Below are positions 18,486-26,959 of a DNA stretch of 64,000 nt, piece after piece. The notes beneath the pieces were generated by a model that saw only the letters and a program-made list of their open reading frames with translations, was not told where the DNA came from and did not search any database. This DNA is from an uncultured bacterium (GTDB lineage Bacteria; Pseudomonadota; Gammaproteobacteria; Burkholderiales; Burkholderiaceae_E). Position 1 is the first letter of the stretch, and every line of letters begins with the position of its first letter. The translations under genes and the position numbers were made by a program. Where the stretch lies: assembly GCA_903934795.1 (NCBI GenBank), contig CAIZPE010000060.1, positions 1-64,000 on the forward strand, in the 5' to 3' direction.

Positions 18486-19435
18486 GCGCTTTGCCTCCAG
18501 TCGAGAACCATCTTCAGACATGCCGGGTCATCGAACGCCACGGGGTAGGCATGAGCCGCCCGGCTGGCGGGCTCCAGGTGGGTGAGCAGTCCGTCAAGCG
18601 AGAGCTGCCCGCTTTCGATCAGCCACTTGACGGCGAGCAGGTCGGCGCGCTTCCACTCGGCGGCCACGCGCAGATGGGTCTCGCGCATGAAGGCCGGAGC
18701 GAAGGCAAAGGCGATCGGCTGGGTGTAGAAGCCGGCGAGCACGATCTCGCCGCCCGGCGCGGTGCGCGCCACCAGGGAGTCGAGCAGCGAGGCGTCGCCG
18801 CTCACGTCGTAGATGACGCGGTAGTTGCGCCGGTCATCGTCCTCGGGACGGATCACCGGATAGCCGATCGCGCCGGCGGCGCGCTGCGGGTTGCGCTCCC
18901 AGACCACCGGGGCGGGCGCGCCGGAGAGCACGGTGAGGCGCGCCAGCAGGCGACCGAGCACGCCATGACCGACGATGAGTTCGGGCGGCTGATGCGGGCC
19001 GTGCGGTGCGCTGCCTGCGACCGCGTGGTAGGCGGTGGCGGCCAGCGCGAGCAGCACGCTGCGCTCGCCGAGCTGGTCGCTGATCGGCACCACCCGGTCG
19101 CCAGGGACCACCACGCGGGAGGCGGCGCCGCCGAACAGCCCGCGGATCTCGCCGAAGCAGCGTGCGCCGGGCACGAACACGGTCTGGCCTTCGCGCAGGC
19201 CCGAGGCGGCGCCGGCCTGGCGCACGCGGCCCACGGATTCATAGCCGGGCACCAGCGGATAGCCCATGCCGGGGAAGAACGGCATGCTGCCGCTCCAGAG
19301 GAGTTTCTCGGTGCCGGTGCTGATGCCGCTGAACTCGATGTCGACCACGACATCGGTCTCGGCCGGCGGCGTGATGCCGATCTGGCCGAAGCGGATGTGC
19401 CCGGGCTGCTCGAGCACGACAGCCATGGTGTTCAC
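18482..19435 (-). CDS. bchC: 3-hydroxyethyl bacteriochlorophyllide a dehydrogenase
   Basis: BchC oxidises the C3 hydroxyethyl group to acetyl late in bacteriochlorophyll a synthesis. The 317-residue protein belongs to the medium-chain alcohol dehydrogenase-like group: GISTGTEKLLWSGSMPFFPG, GYPLVPGYESVGRV and a later cofactor region. The start appears to be the GTG at 19435, placed 6 bases after GGAGG; an ATG three codons later is an alternative. It heads the bchCXYZ group and has a clear promoter with two PpsR-type motifs about 100 bases upstream. Confidence 0.96.
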   Translation of the reverse strand: MNTMAVVLEQPGHIRFGQIGITPPAETDVVVDIEFSGISTGTEKLLWSGSMPFFPGMGYPLVPGYESVGRVRQAGAASGLREGQTVFVPGARCFGEIRGLFGGAASRVVVPGDRVVPISDQLGERSVLLALAATAYHAVAGSAPHGPHQPPELIVGHGVLGRLLARLTVLSGAPAPVVWERNPQRAAGAIGYPVIRPEDDDRRNYRVIYDVSGDASLLDSLVARTAPGGEIVLAGFYTQPIAFAFAPAFMRETHLRVAAEWKRADLLAVKWLIESGQLSLDGLLTHLEPASRAAHAYPVAFDDPACLKMVLDWRQSA

Positions 19436-19533
19436 CGGTTTCCTCCCTGGTTTATGCGGCTGGCCGGGTGCGCTGGTGTGGCGCCGGCAGGCCGGGCAGA
19501 CGGTCTGGTGACACGCCGCCGATCTTGTCTGAG

Positions 19534-19577
19534 TGTCATCTTAGCCTTACAGCGAAGGGTGTCAAGAAAAAATGACT
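19534..19577 (-). promoter_or_regulatory. bchC promoter with tandem PpsR/CrtJ-type operators
   Basis: On the minus strand a near-ideal sigma70 promoter is present: TTGACA (19560-19565), a 16-base spacer, and TAAGAT (19538-19543). One exact TGT-N12-ACA palindrome (19534-19551) covers the -10 element. A second near-match (19560-19577, TGT-N12-ACT on the plus strand) covers the -35 element, and the two are spaced about 26 bases start to start. Tandem operators overlapping the -10 and -35 are known for the CrtJ/PpsR redox repressor at bchC in Rhodobacter capsulatus. Regulation by a PpsR-like repressor is therefore inferred; the regulator gene is not in the window. Confidence 0.8.
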
Positions 19578-19626
19578 TCATCGGGCCGGAGTTGTAAGGA
19601 ATGAATTCGGGGTTGCGGCTGATGAA

Positions 19627-20784
19627 TCAGCCGCGCCGGCCGCGGGCCAGCATCACCCGGGTCTGCAGCGGCAGCCGGGTGGGCAGCAGGCGGGCTTCGG
19701 CGAAGCCCGCGGCGAGCAGCAGCTCGCGGATGCGCTCGGGCGTGCGCGAGCGGCCGCGGCCCATGGCGAGCAGGTACAGCCCGTAATAGGCGTCGCCGAT
19801 GGCTTGTGCGCCCGGCGTGCCCGACATGGGCTCGCTGACCAGCAGCACCCCCTCGGGCGGCAGGGCGGCGCGTGCGGCCCGCAGGATGGTCAGCACGCGC
19901 TCGTCGGGGTGATCGAAGAGCACCCGGACCAGGGTGATGATGTCGGCGCCGGTGGGCAGCGGGTCGGTGAAGAAGCTGCCGCCGTGGGTGCGTACCCGGG
20001 AGGCGAGGCCGCGCTCGCCGAGCCGCTCGCGGGCGCGCTCGGCCACCGCCGGGAGGTCGAAGAGCATGAGCTCCAGGTGCGGGGCGCGCTCGGCCACCGC
20101 GGCCAGGAAGGTGCCCTCGCCGCCGCCGACATCGAGCAGCCGGCGATGCCCGCGCAGCGGGTAGGCGTCGAGCACCTGCTCCGAGACCAGCGGCTGCGAG
20201 GCCGACATCAGGGTGGAGTACTCGGCCACCTTGTCGAGGGCCAGCGCCTCGGGGCGTGCGCCCGGGTCGGTGTCGGCATAGGGCCAGTAGCCCGAGAGCG
20301 CGGTGGCCGGGCGTTCGCCGCGCAGCAGCGCCACCGGGTCGGCGAGATCCTGGTAGAGCGCGGCATGGTGCTCGACCATGGCTGCCACGGCGGGCAGCGC
20401 GACCATCGGCGCGCCCAGTGGGCCAAGGCCCCAGCGGCCGTCATCGTGGCGCTCGAGCAGACGCAGCGAGGCCGCGGCATGCAGCAGGCGCAGGGCGTTG
20501 TCCTCGGGCATGGCCAGGCGGTGAGCCAGCGCCGTGGCGGTTTCGGGGCCCCGGGCGAGCAGCTCGAACAGCCGCAGCCGCACGCAGGCGAACAGCACCT
20601 GCGAGTAGGTGAAGCCGGCGACGATGTCGAACAGCGCCCGTGACTCGCGGCGGGCCATCGGCCGGGTGAGCGGGAAGGCCGCCGCCCAGCGATGGAAGCG
20701 CGGGCTGCTGAACAGGCGGTTGCGCAGGCCGCGCCAGCGATCGCGCAGGCTCAGCGGGCCGGGCGAGGGCAGGCCGGCGCCCAT
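19627..20784 (-). CDS. crtF: demethylspheroidene O-methyltransferase
   Basis: CrtF methylates the C1 hydroxyl of hydroxylated carotenoids (demethylspheroidene or hydroxy-spirilloxanthin precursors) using SAM. The 385-residue protein has an N-terminal winged-helix dimerisation region and the SAM motif LLDVGGGEGTFLAAVAER in the second half. The family motif ADIITLVRVLFDHPDERVL follows. The start at 20784 is the first ATG after crtE; an in-frame GTG at 20817 would add 11 residues. It forms a pair with crtE upstream, and its end is separated from bchC by the promoter region at 19436-19626. Confidence 0.94.
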   Translation of the reverse strand: MGAGLPSPGPLSLRDRWRGLRNRLFSSPRFHRWAAAFPLTRPMARRESRALFDIVAGFTYSQVLFACVRLRLFELLARGPETATALAHRLAMPEDNALRLLHAAASLRLLERHDDGRWGLGPLGAPMVALPAVAAMVEHHAALYQDLADPVALLRGERPATALSGYWPYADTDPGARPEALALDKVAEYSTLMSASQPLVSEQVLDAYPLRGHRRLLDVGGGEGTFLAAVAERAPHLELMLFDLPAVAERARERLGERGLASRVRTHGGSFFTDPLPTGADIITLVRVLFDHPDERVLTILRAARAALPPEGVLLVSEPMSGTPGAQAIGDAYYGLYLLAMGRGRSRTPERIRELLLAAGFAEARLLPTRLPLQTRVMLARGRRG

Positions 20785-20842
20785 CGGGGCGTGGTCGAGC
20801 GGCGGTGAGCCGGACACGGCGTGTTCCGGGCGGGCCGCGGCG

Positions 20843-21727
20843 TCAGGCGGCGACCCGGCGGGCCACGTCCTCGCACCAGGCGCGGGGCACGAGGCGCTCG
20901 GACTCGGCGCGCACCATCGCGCGCAGCAGCGGCGCGCCCGGGCACTCCGGCACCGCGGCGATCGCCCCGGCGACCAGGCCGTCGAAGTGCCGGATGGCGC
21001 CGTCGAGCCCGAGCTGGTGGGCGGCGCTGGGCCGGCCGAGGGCGGCGTCCTGGCCGACCGGCTTGCCCAGCACATCGGGTTCGCTGAGCACATCGCGGAT
21101 GTCGTCGGCCACCTGATAGGCCTCGCCCAGGCGCTCGCCGAGCGGGCGCCAGGCCTGGGCATCGGCCCCGGCGGCGAGCGCGCCTGCGGCGGTGGCGGCG
21201 GCGAAGAGCGCCCCGGTCTTGGCGCGCTGGTAATCGGCGAGCGCCACCCGCGGCTCGCACTCCCAGGCCTGGCCGGCCACGATGCCGGCCGGCATGCCGG
21301 TGGCCGAGGCGACCGTGGCCAGCAGGGGCGCCAGGCGCTGCGGCGAGCGGCCTGCGGCGTAGCCCAGCGCCTGGAAGGCCATGACGATCAGCGCATCGCC
21401 GGCCAGCACCGCCAGCGGCTCGCCGAAGGCGGCCTGCACCGAGGGCCGGCCGCGGCGCACGGCGGCGTCGTCGAAGCAGGGCAGGTCATCATGGACCAGC
21501 GAGGCGCAGTGCAGCAGCTCGAGGGCGCTGGCGGCGGCATCGGCCAGCGCCGGGTCATCGTCACCGCAGGCCATGGCCACGGCCAGGCAGAGCTGCGGCC
21601 GGATGCGCGCACCGCCCGGGAAGACCGCGTGGCGCACCGCGGCGGCCAGGCGAGGCGGGGCGCCGGGCACATCATGCTGGTTGATGATGGCCGACAGGGA
21701 CTGCTCGATCCGGTTCAGGATGTCCAT
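20843..21727 (-). CDS. crtE: geranylgeranyl diphosphate synthase
   Basis: CrtE is a trans-prenyltransferase that makes the C20 precursor for carotenoids and for the phytol tail of bacteriochlorophyll. The 294-residue protein has the first aspartate-rich motif in VHDDLPCFDDAAVRRGRP (about residues 76-93) and the second in QVADDIRDVLSE. Its length and position in the photosynthesis cluster point to CrtE rather than the farnesyl enzyme IspA, which is similar in sequence. It is the first gene of the crtEF group and has its own PpsR-type promoter. Confidence 0.95.
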   Translation of the reverse strand: MDILNRIEQSLSAIINQHDVPGAPPRLAAAVRHAVFPGGARIRPQLCLAVAMACGDDDPALADAAASALELLHCASLVHDDLPCFDDAAVRRGRPSVQAAFGEPLAVLAGDALIVMAFQALGYAAGRSPQRLAPLLATVASATGMPAGIVAGQAWECEPRVALADYQRAKTGALFAAATAAGALAAGADAQAWRPLGERLGEAYQVADDIRDVLSEPDVLGKPVGQDAALGRPSAAHQLGLDGAIRHFDGLVAGAIAAVPECPGAPLLRAMVRAESERLVPRAWCEDVARRVAA

Positions 21728-21788
21728 GGGTCGTCTCCTCCCCGGATGTCGGCCGGCGCGAGTGTCACGCCGATAGGACGGTCTGGAG

Positions 21789-21825
21789 TGTAAGGGACGA
21801 TAGACAGTTCCGTACCGAGCGTCAA
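21789..21825 (-). promoter_or_regulatory. crtE promoter with PpsR/CrtJ-type operator
   Basis: On the minus strand, TTGACG (21820-21825), a 17-base spacer and TATCGT (21797-21802) form a sigma70-like promoter about 70 bases upstream of crtE. An exact TGT-N12-ACA motif at 21789-21806 overlaps the -10. A weaker partner (TGT-N12-ACG) begins at 21763. The arrangement mirrors that upstream of bchC, so coordinated redox or light repression of crtEF and bchCXYZ is inferred. Confidence 0.72.
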
Positions 21826-21874
21826 CCGTCGGCCTGGCAGCCTTCGTGAATTCAGTCCGCCGGCGCGTGGTCGG

Positions 21875-22819
21875 TCAGTCGGCGGCGTCCAGGAAGGCCA
21901 GGATGCGATCGGCGATGGGCTGCGGCTGCTCCTCGTGGGCGAGATGGCCCAGTCCGGCGAGCCGTTCGAGCCGTGCGCCGGGCACCGCGCGGGCCGCCCG
22001 CTCGGACTGGGCGCAGGGCACCGTGAGGTCGGCGCTGCCGGCAAGCAGCAGCAGCCGCGGCCGCAGCGCGGGCAGCGCCTCGAGCAGGCCCTCCAGCTGC
22101 CAGCGGGCCATCATCGAGAGCGCGGCCGCCACATGGTCCGGACTGCGCAGCAGCCGCGCGTAGGCCTGCTCGCCCAGTTCATCGATGCGCGAGCCGGTGC
22201 CCGCGAGCAGCCGCCGGGCAAGCGCCGGATCGCGGGCCAGGCGCGCGAACAGCCAGGGCGCTGCGCCGCTGGACGCGAGCAGGCGCGCCGCTGGCGAGAA
22301 CAGCCGGCTGGCCGGCCCGCCGAAAGGCAGCCACGCGCCGTTGATGCCGATCAGCGCCTGCGGGCTCACCAGGCCCGACAGGCACATCCGGGCGCCGATC
22401 GCCGCGCCGGCGGAGTGGCCGACCACGGCGGTGGGCCGCACCGCGAGGACGCGCAGCAGCGCGCCGATCGCCGCGGCCATGCCGGGCAGCGAGAAGGTCT
22501 GGGCCGCCGGCATGCCCGAGAAGCCGTGTCCGGGCAGATCGGGGGCGATCACTTCCGCGTGGCCGGCCAGCCGCGGCGCGAGTTCGCGCCAGGAATGGGT
22601 GCTGGCGCCAGTGCCATGCAGCAGCAGCACGCGGTGCCGCGCCGCGGGCGGACCGGGGAATCGCTGCACATGCCAGCGCAGGCCGCCGGCCTCGATGAAG
22701 ACGCTGCGTTCGGCGTGCGGCCAGGCAGCGCCGTCGCGCGCCCAGCGCATCGGTCCGCTGTCAGGCCAGGCGTCGGCGGCCGGGGCTGCCGCGGGGGTCG
22801 CCGGGGAACCCGGTGGCAT
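21875..22819 (-). CDS. bchO: BchO-like alpha/beta hydrolase
   Basis: BchO is an alpha/beta-hydrolase encoded beside the Mg-chelatase genes in purple bacteria; its exact reaction is not established. The 314-residue protein has the oxyanion-hole LLLHGTGASTHSW and the nucleophile elbow VVGHSAGAAIG. Its catalytic His lies in LAGLGHLAHEE near the C-terminus. The N-terminal 20 residues are Ala/Pro-rich and variable. It follows bchD after 4 bases in a bchI-bchD-bchO operon. The bchO end is separated from crtE by the crtE promoter. Confidence 0.92.
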   Translation of the reverse strand: MPPGSPATPAAAPAADAWPDSGPMRWARDGAAWPHAERSVFIEAGGLRWHVQRFPGPPAARHRVLLLHGTGASTHSWRELAPRLAGHAEVIAPDLPGHGFSGMPAAQTFSLPGMAAAIGALLRVLAVRPTAVVGHSAGAAIGARMCLSGLVSPQALIGINGAWLPFGGPASRLFSPAARLLASSGAAPWLFARLARDPALARRLLAGTGSRIDELGEQAYARLLRSPDHVAAALSMMARWQLEGLLEALPALRPRLLLLAGSADLTVPCAQSERAARAVPGARLERLAGLGHLAHEEQPQPIADRILAFLDAAD

Positions 22820-22823
22820 GGGC

Positions 22824-24728
22824 TCAGCCCCGGCGGGCGCCGCGGGCCGCGATCGCCTGCACCGCGCCCGAGACGCTGGCCGCGTCGGCCCGCGGCAGCG
22901 GCAGGTAGGCCGCGCCCATCTCGGCGGCGAGCTCGCGGGCCGCGGCCTGGGGCTGCGGCGAGGTGTCGATCAGCAGGCTGACCTGGCCGTCGGCGCGCAG
23001 GTGGCGGGCGGCGGTTCGGGCATCGGCTGCGGCGCGTTCGCGGCCACCGGCCCCGTCGCGGGCGACATTGGCGCGACCATCGGTGAGCACCACCAGCACC
23101 GGCGTGCCGCCACGGCGGCGTACCGCGCCGGCGAGCGCGGCGGCGGTCTCCAGGCCGGCGGCGAGCGGCGTGCCGCCGCCACCGGGCAGGCCGGCGAGCT
23201 GGCGGCGTGCCCGCACCAGCGAGCGGGTGGGCTCGAGCAGGACCTCGGCGCCGCGGCCGCGGAAAGCCACCACCGCCACCCGGTCGCGGCGCACATAACA
23301 GTCGGCGAGCAGCAGCTCGATCGCGCCCTTGGCCTCGGCCAGCCGGTGCAGCGCCGAGGAGCCGGAGGCATCGACCGCGAAGATGGTGGTGGTCTCGGTG
23401 CGCTGCTGCAGCCGGGCGACCCGGAAGTCGCTGGCCCGCACCGCGATCCGCTGCCTGCCCGCGGCGCCCGCGGTGCCGGCGGTCGCGGGCTGGCGCAGCC
23501 GCTGCCAGGGCGCGGCGGCACGCAGGGTGTCGATCAGCGCCAGCCGGGCGCCGTCGCGCGGCAGCCCGGGGCGGGCGCCGGTGGGACGACCGCGCAGGCG
23601 GTTCTCGCGCTGCGCCCCGGCTCGGCCACCCGCGCCGCCGCGCGCGGCCTGCGCCCGTTCCAGGGCGAGCGTGGCCAGCAGGCCGGCCGGCACTGCGGCG
23701 CGCGCGGCTTCGAGGATTCGCTCGGGCAGGCCGTCGTCGGGAACGGGCGGCGGCGGTGTTGCGGGCGTGTCTTCGGCTTGCCGGTCTGCCTGCGGTCCGT
23801 CGGCGGGCGGCGGCGACGCGTCGGAGGGTGTCGGGGGTTCCGGCGGCCTGGATGGGTCGGCGGGCGGCGCCGGGCCGTCATCGGCATCATCGGGTGCGGC
23901 GTCAGGCTCGGCCGGTGTCGGCAGCCGGGTGGCCCTGGGCGCCAGCACCAGCCGGGCGGCGAGTTCGAGGTCGTCGGTGTCGAGCGCGGTCCGTCCGGCC
24001 AGGGCGGCGGCGGCGCGTGCGGCGCGCAGGGCCAGCAGTTCGGCCCGTGGTGAGCCGGCACCGAGCGCGAGTGCGGTGGCCGAGAGCGCCGTCAGCGCCT
24101 CGTCGGTGGCCTCGGCGACGGCTTCGGCGGCAGCGGTGACGGCCGCAACGACGGGCGCATCGCCCTTGTCGCCCTCCCCCAGCCCCGGCAGCGCGGCGAG
24201 CTCGGCCAGCCCCACCGATCGCAGATCGAGGCGGAAGGCGAGCCGTTCCAGCAGGCGCGCCGGCGGCGGTGTCTCGTCGCCGGCGTGCTCGTCCAGGGCC
24301 ACCACCGCAAGGCGGGCGGGGCGCCGGTCGCGCAGGCCCTCGCGCTCCAGATGCACCTCGCCGGTGTCCAGCGTGGCGCACAGCCGCGCCGCCCCGGCGT
24401 CGGAGAGCCGTTCGGCCATGGCCACCACCAGCACCCCGCCGTCGGTCTCGGCGAGCAGCCCGGGCTGGGCCACCGGGCGGCCGCTGGCCAGGGTGGCGGC
24501 CAGATCGAGCCCGCCGAGCAGCCGGTCATCGCCGGCATGCAGCGGCAGCTTGCGCATGGGTGCTGCGGCGGGCAGCGCCTGGCGCAGTGCCGCCAGCCAA
24601 CGCTCGCGGGCCGGGCCGTGCCCGGCGGTGAGCACGGCCCCGCCCAGCCCGACCGGGTCGGCGGCCAGCAGGGCGGCGGCGCGCAAGGCGTCGGCCCAGA
24701 CCGCCAGTGCGGCGGGCGAACCGCTCAT
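22824..24728 (-). CDS. bchD: magnesium chelatase subunit D
   Basis: BchD is the AAA+-like platform subunit of Mg-chelatase, which inserts Mg into protoporphyrin IX with BchI and BchH. The 634-residue protein has a degenerate AAA domain at the N-terminus and then an acidic, proline-rich linker (about residues 270-335). A C-terminal von Willebrand A domain follows, whose MIDAS starts in FAVDASGSSALHRLA. The canonical Walker A of BchI is not preserved, as expected for D subunits. It sits between bchI and bchO, separated by 33 and 4 bases. Confidence 0.95.
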   Translation of the reverse strand: MSGSPAALAVWADALRAAALLAADPVGLGGAVLTAGHGPARERWLAALRQALPAAAPMRKLPLHAGDDRLLGGLDLAATLASGRPVAQPGLLAETDGGVLVVAMAERLSDAGAARLCATLDTGEVHLEREGLRDRRPARLAVVALDEHAGDETPPPARLLERLAFRLDLRSVGLAELAALPGLGEGDKGDAPVVAAVTAAAEAVAEATDEALTALSATALALGAGSPRAELLALRAARAAAALAGRTALDTDDLELAARLVLAPRATRLPTPAEPDAAPDDADDGPAPPADPSRPPEPPTPSDASPPPADGPQADRQAEDTPATPPPPVPDDGLPERILEAARAAVPAGLLATLALERAQAARGGAGGRAGAQRENRLRGRPTGARPGLPRDGARLALIDTLRAAAPWQRLRQPATAGTAGAAGRQRIAVRASDFRVARLQQRTETTTIFAVDASGSSALHRLAEAKGAIELLLADCYVRRDRVAVVAFRGRGAEVLLEPTRSLVRARRQLAGLPGGGGTPLAAGLETAAALAGAVRRRGGTPVLVVLTDGRANVARDGAGGRERAAADARTAARHLRADGQVSLLIDTSPQPQAAARELAAEMGAAYLPLPRADAASVSGAVQAIAARGARRG

Positions 24729-24761
24729 GGCGGCGACCCCGACGGGCGCTGGCGCACCGGT

Positions 24762-25787
24762 TCAGGCCCCGAGGATCTCGACCACTGCCCGTGCCACCCG
24801 CGCGCCCGACCCGGTGTCGTCGAGCGGGTTGCGCCGCAGGCGATGGCGCAGTGCCGGCGGCGCCACCTGGCGCAGTTCGGCATCGGTCACGAGCTTGCGG
24901 CCCTCGAGTGCGGCCAGGGCACGGGCGGCGCGCATCAGGGTGAGCTCGCCGCGCAGCCCGTCGGTGCCCAGTGCAAGGCACAGGCGGGCGGCCTGCTCGA
25001 GCACGGCATCGGGCGTCTCGACCTCGGCCAGGCGCTGGCGGGCCCGCACGATGCGACGGCGCAGGCGTTCGTCTTCCTTGCGCCAGCGCTCGGTGAAGCC
25101 GGCCGGGTCGCGCTCGAAGGCGTCACGGCGCTTCACGACTTCCACGCGCTGCGGCAGCTCGGTGGGTGTGCTCACCTCCACCGACAGCCCGAAGCGGTCG
25201 AGCAGCTGGGGCCGCAGTTCGCCCTCCTCGGGGTTGCCGCTGCCGACCAGCACGAAGCGCGCCGGGTGACGCACGCTCAGGCCCTCGCGCTCGACCAGGT
25301 TCTCGCCCGAGGCGGCGACATCGATCAGCAGGTCGACCAGGTGGTCCTCCAGCAGGTTGACCTCGTCGACATAGAGAAAGCCGCGATGCGCCCGCGCGAG
25401 CAGGCCCGGCTCGAAGGCCTTGACGCCCTGGCTGAGCGCCTTCTCGAGGTCGAGCGCACCGACCACCCGGTCTTCGGTGGCGCCCAGCGGCAGATCGACC
25501 ACCGGCACCGGCACCTCGCGCACCCGCGGCCGGCGTGCGGCGCGCAGCGCGGCGCAGTCTTCGCAGGCGCCGGGCGGCGCGGCCGGGTCGCAGCCATAGC
25601 GGCACTCGGCCACCGCGCGCATCGGCGGCAGCAGCGCCGCCAGCGCCCGCACCGCGGTGGACTTTCCGGTGCCCCGGTCGCCGAGCACCAGCACCCCGCC
25701 CACCGAGGGATCGACCGCGGCGATCAGGATCGCGAGCTTCATCTCGTCCTGGCCGACGATCGCGGAGAACGGAAACGGGATGGCCAT
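24762..25787 (-). CDS. bchI: magnesium chelatase ATPase subunit I
   Basis: BchI is the AAA+ ATPase ring that drives Mg insertion into protoporphyrin IX. The 341-residue protein has Walker [10 protein letters not shown] (about residues 36-44) and Walker [17 protein letters not shown]. It also carries the family insert [17 protein letters not shown] and the sensor region [20 protein letters not shown]. It is the first gene of bchIDO and marks the right border of the photosynthesis cluster in this window. No exact TGT-N12-ACA site was found upstream; only a one-mismatch match spans the start codon. Confidence 0.97.
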   Translation of the reverse strand: MAIPFPFSAIVGQDEMKLAILIAAVDPSVGGVLVLGDRGTGKSTAVRALAALLPPMRAVAECRYGCDPAAPPGACEDCAALRAARRPRVREVPVPVVDLPLGATEDRVVGALDLEKALSQGVKAFEPGLLARAHRGFLYVDEVNLLEDHLVDLLIDVAASGENLVEREGLSVRHPARFVLVGSGNPEEGELRPQLLDRFGLSVEVSTPTELPQRVEVVKRRDAFERDPAGFTERWRKEDERLRRRIVRARQRLAEVETPDAVLEQAARLCLALGTDGLRGELTLMRAARALAALEGRKLVTDAELRQVAPPALRHRLRRNPLDDTGSGARVARAVVEILGA

Positions 25788-26011
25788 GTCAGCTGCCTGT
25801 GACGGTTGGGGGTGTCAGACGGATTCTAAGCCGAGGGATGCACCGGCTGCGCGCCGATCGTCCCGCTGCCGCGCCATGCGCACGCGCCACGAGGCCGCCC
25901 GGGTGCCCGGCGCGCTGCCCTGCGCCGGCTCAAACGCCTGCGGCCCCGGACGGGTCAATCTGGGCCATGGCCGTTGTCGCGGCCACCCCATCCCACCCGA
26001 AAGGAACGCCC

Positions 26012-26959
26012 ATGACCCCCATCCCGGCATCCGCCGATCGGGCCGCCGCCGGTGGCCGCACGCTCGCCCGCCTTGCCACCCGCGCCCCTGCCCGCCATGC
26101 CGCCCTCGCGCTGGGCGGCATACTCGCCGGCGCCGCCGCCCAGGCCGGGCCGATCCTGCCCCCGCCGGGCACGGCCTCCGAGCGCCTCGATGATTTCTAC
26201 CTCTACGCCACCCGGGTGCTCGACCATCTCGAGCCGGCGGTGGGCTGGAGCGCCCAGGCCGGCACGGGGCAGCTGGATGTGATCATCACCACCCGGTCCT
26301 CGGGACAGACCAATGCCGGCGCGCCGCTGGCACCCTACGCCATGCCCGATCCGGTCACCAACAGGAATGCCGGCGCGATCGACGATCAGTGGGGCGAGTC
26401 GCCGGGCATGCGCGTGGCCGATCTCTATCGCTACCTGCGGCGGAACTTCAGTGCCAATGTGCCCACCTTCGCCTTCGACATGAACGAGACCGGCGGCAAC
26501 CCCGACCTGCGCCTGGGCCTGAGGGTGGACATCATCGACGGGCCGGGCGGCGCGGTGCTGCGCACCTGGGCGATGGACGGGGTGGAGAACACCGCCTCGC
26601 TCAACGACGACGGCGTCTACGATCCCGACGCCCTGGTCCCCATGACCGGCATCGCCTGCGCGCCCGGCGGCAGTCCCTGCTTCGACAACAACGTCGGCTC
26701 CGGCAAGTTCGACTTCCTGCTGTTCGCCCCCGAGATGAACCTCGGGCCCTGGGCCGACAGCGACAACCTGCTGCGCGTGGCCTGGCGGCTGCGTGATGTG
26801 GACGACGGCGGCGAGGAGATCACCATCGCCGGCCGCTTCTCGCCCGACCCGCCGGGTGTGGACGAGACCCCGGTGCCGCTGCCCGCTACGCTTGCGCTGG
26901 GGGTGATGGGGGCGCTGGCGGGCGGCGCAGGCCGAAGAGCGCGAGCGCGCCGCCGATGA
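26012..26959 (+). CDS. VPLPA/PEP-CTERM-type exported protein, unknown function
   Basis: A 315-residue protein with an N-terminal signal peptide (hydrophobic stretch about residues 30-50, ending near AAAQAGP). Its C-terminal sorting signal has the PEP-CTERM architecture: PVPLPATLALGVMGALAGG followed by an Arg-rich tail. Such tails are recognised by exosortase systems in exopolysaccharide-producing proteobacteria. The middle part is Asp/Gly/Asn-rich and resembles no enzyme I recognise; it has two cysteines (GIACAPGGSPCFDN). The ATG follows AAAGGAACGCCC. The last 74 bases overlap the end of the convergent membrane-protein gene. No exosortase gene is in the window. Confidence 0.8.
   Translation: MTPIPASADRAAAGGRTLARLATRAPARHAALALGGILAGAAAQAGPILPPPGTASERLDDFYLYATRVLDHLEPAVGWSAQAGTGQLDVIITTRSSGQTNAGAPLAPYAMPDPVTNRNAGAIDDQWGESPGMRVADLYRYLRRNFSANVPTFAFDMNETGGNPDLRLGLRVDIIDGPGGAVLRTWAMDGVENTASLNDDGVYDPDALVPMTGIACAPGGSPCFDNNVGSGKFDFLLFAPEMNLGPWADSDNLLRVAWRLRDVDDGGEEITIAGRFSPDPPGVDETPVPLPATLALGVMGALAGGAGRRARARRR

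Noticed and set aside
23750-23900. Possible tandem repeat in the proline-rich part of bchD
   Set aside because: It is the acidic/proline-rich linker normal for BchD and has no regular DNA period.
25787-25804. PpsR-like site at the bchI start (TGT-N12-ACG)
   Set aside because: It has a mismatch in the invariant half-site, includes the start codon and has no convincing promoter around it.
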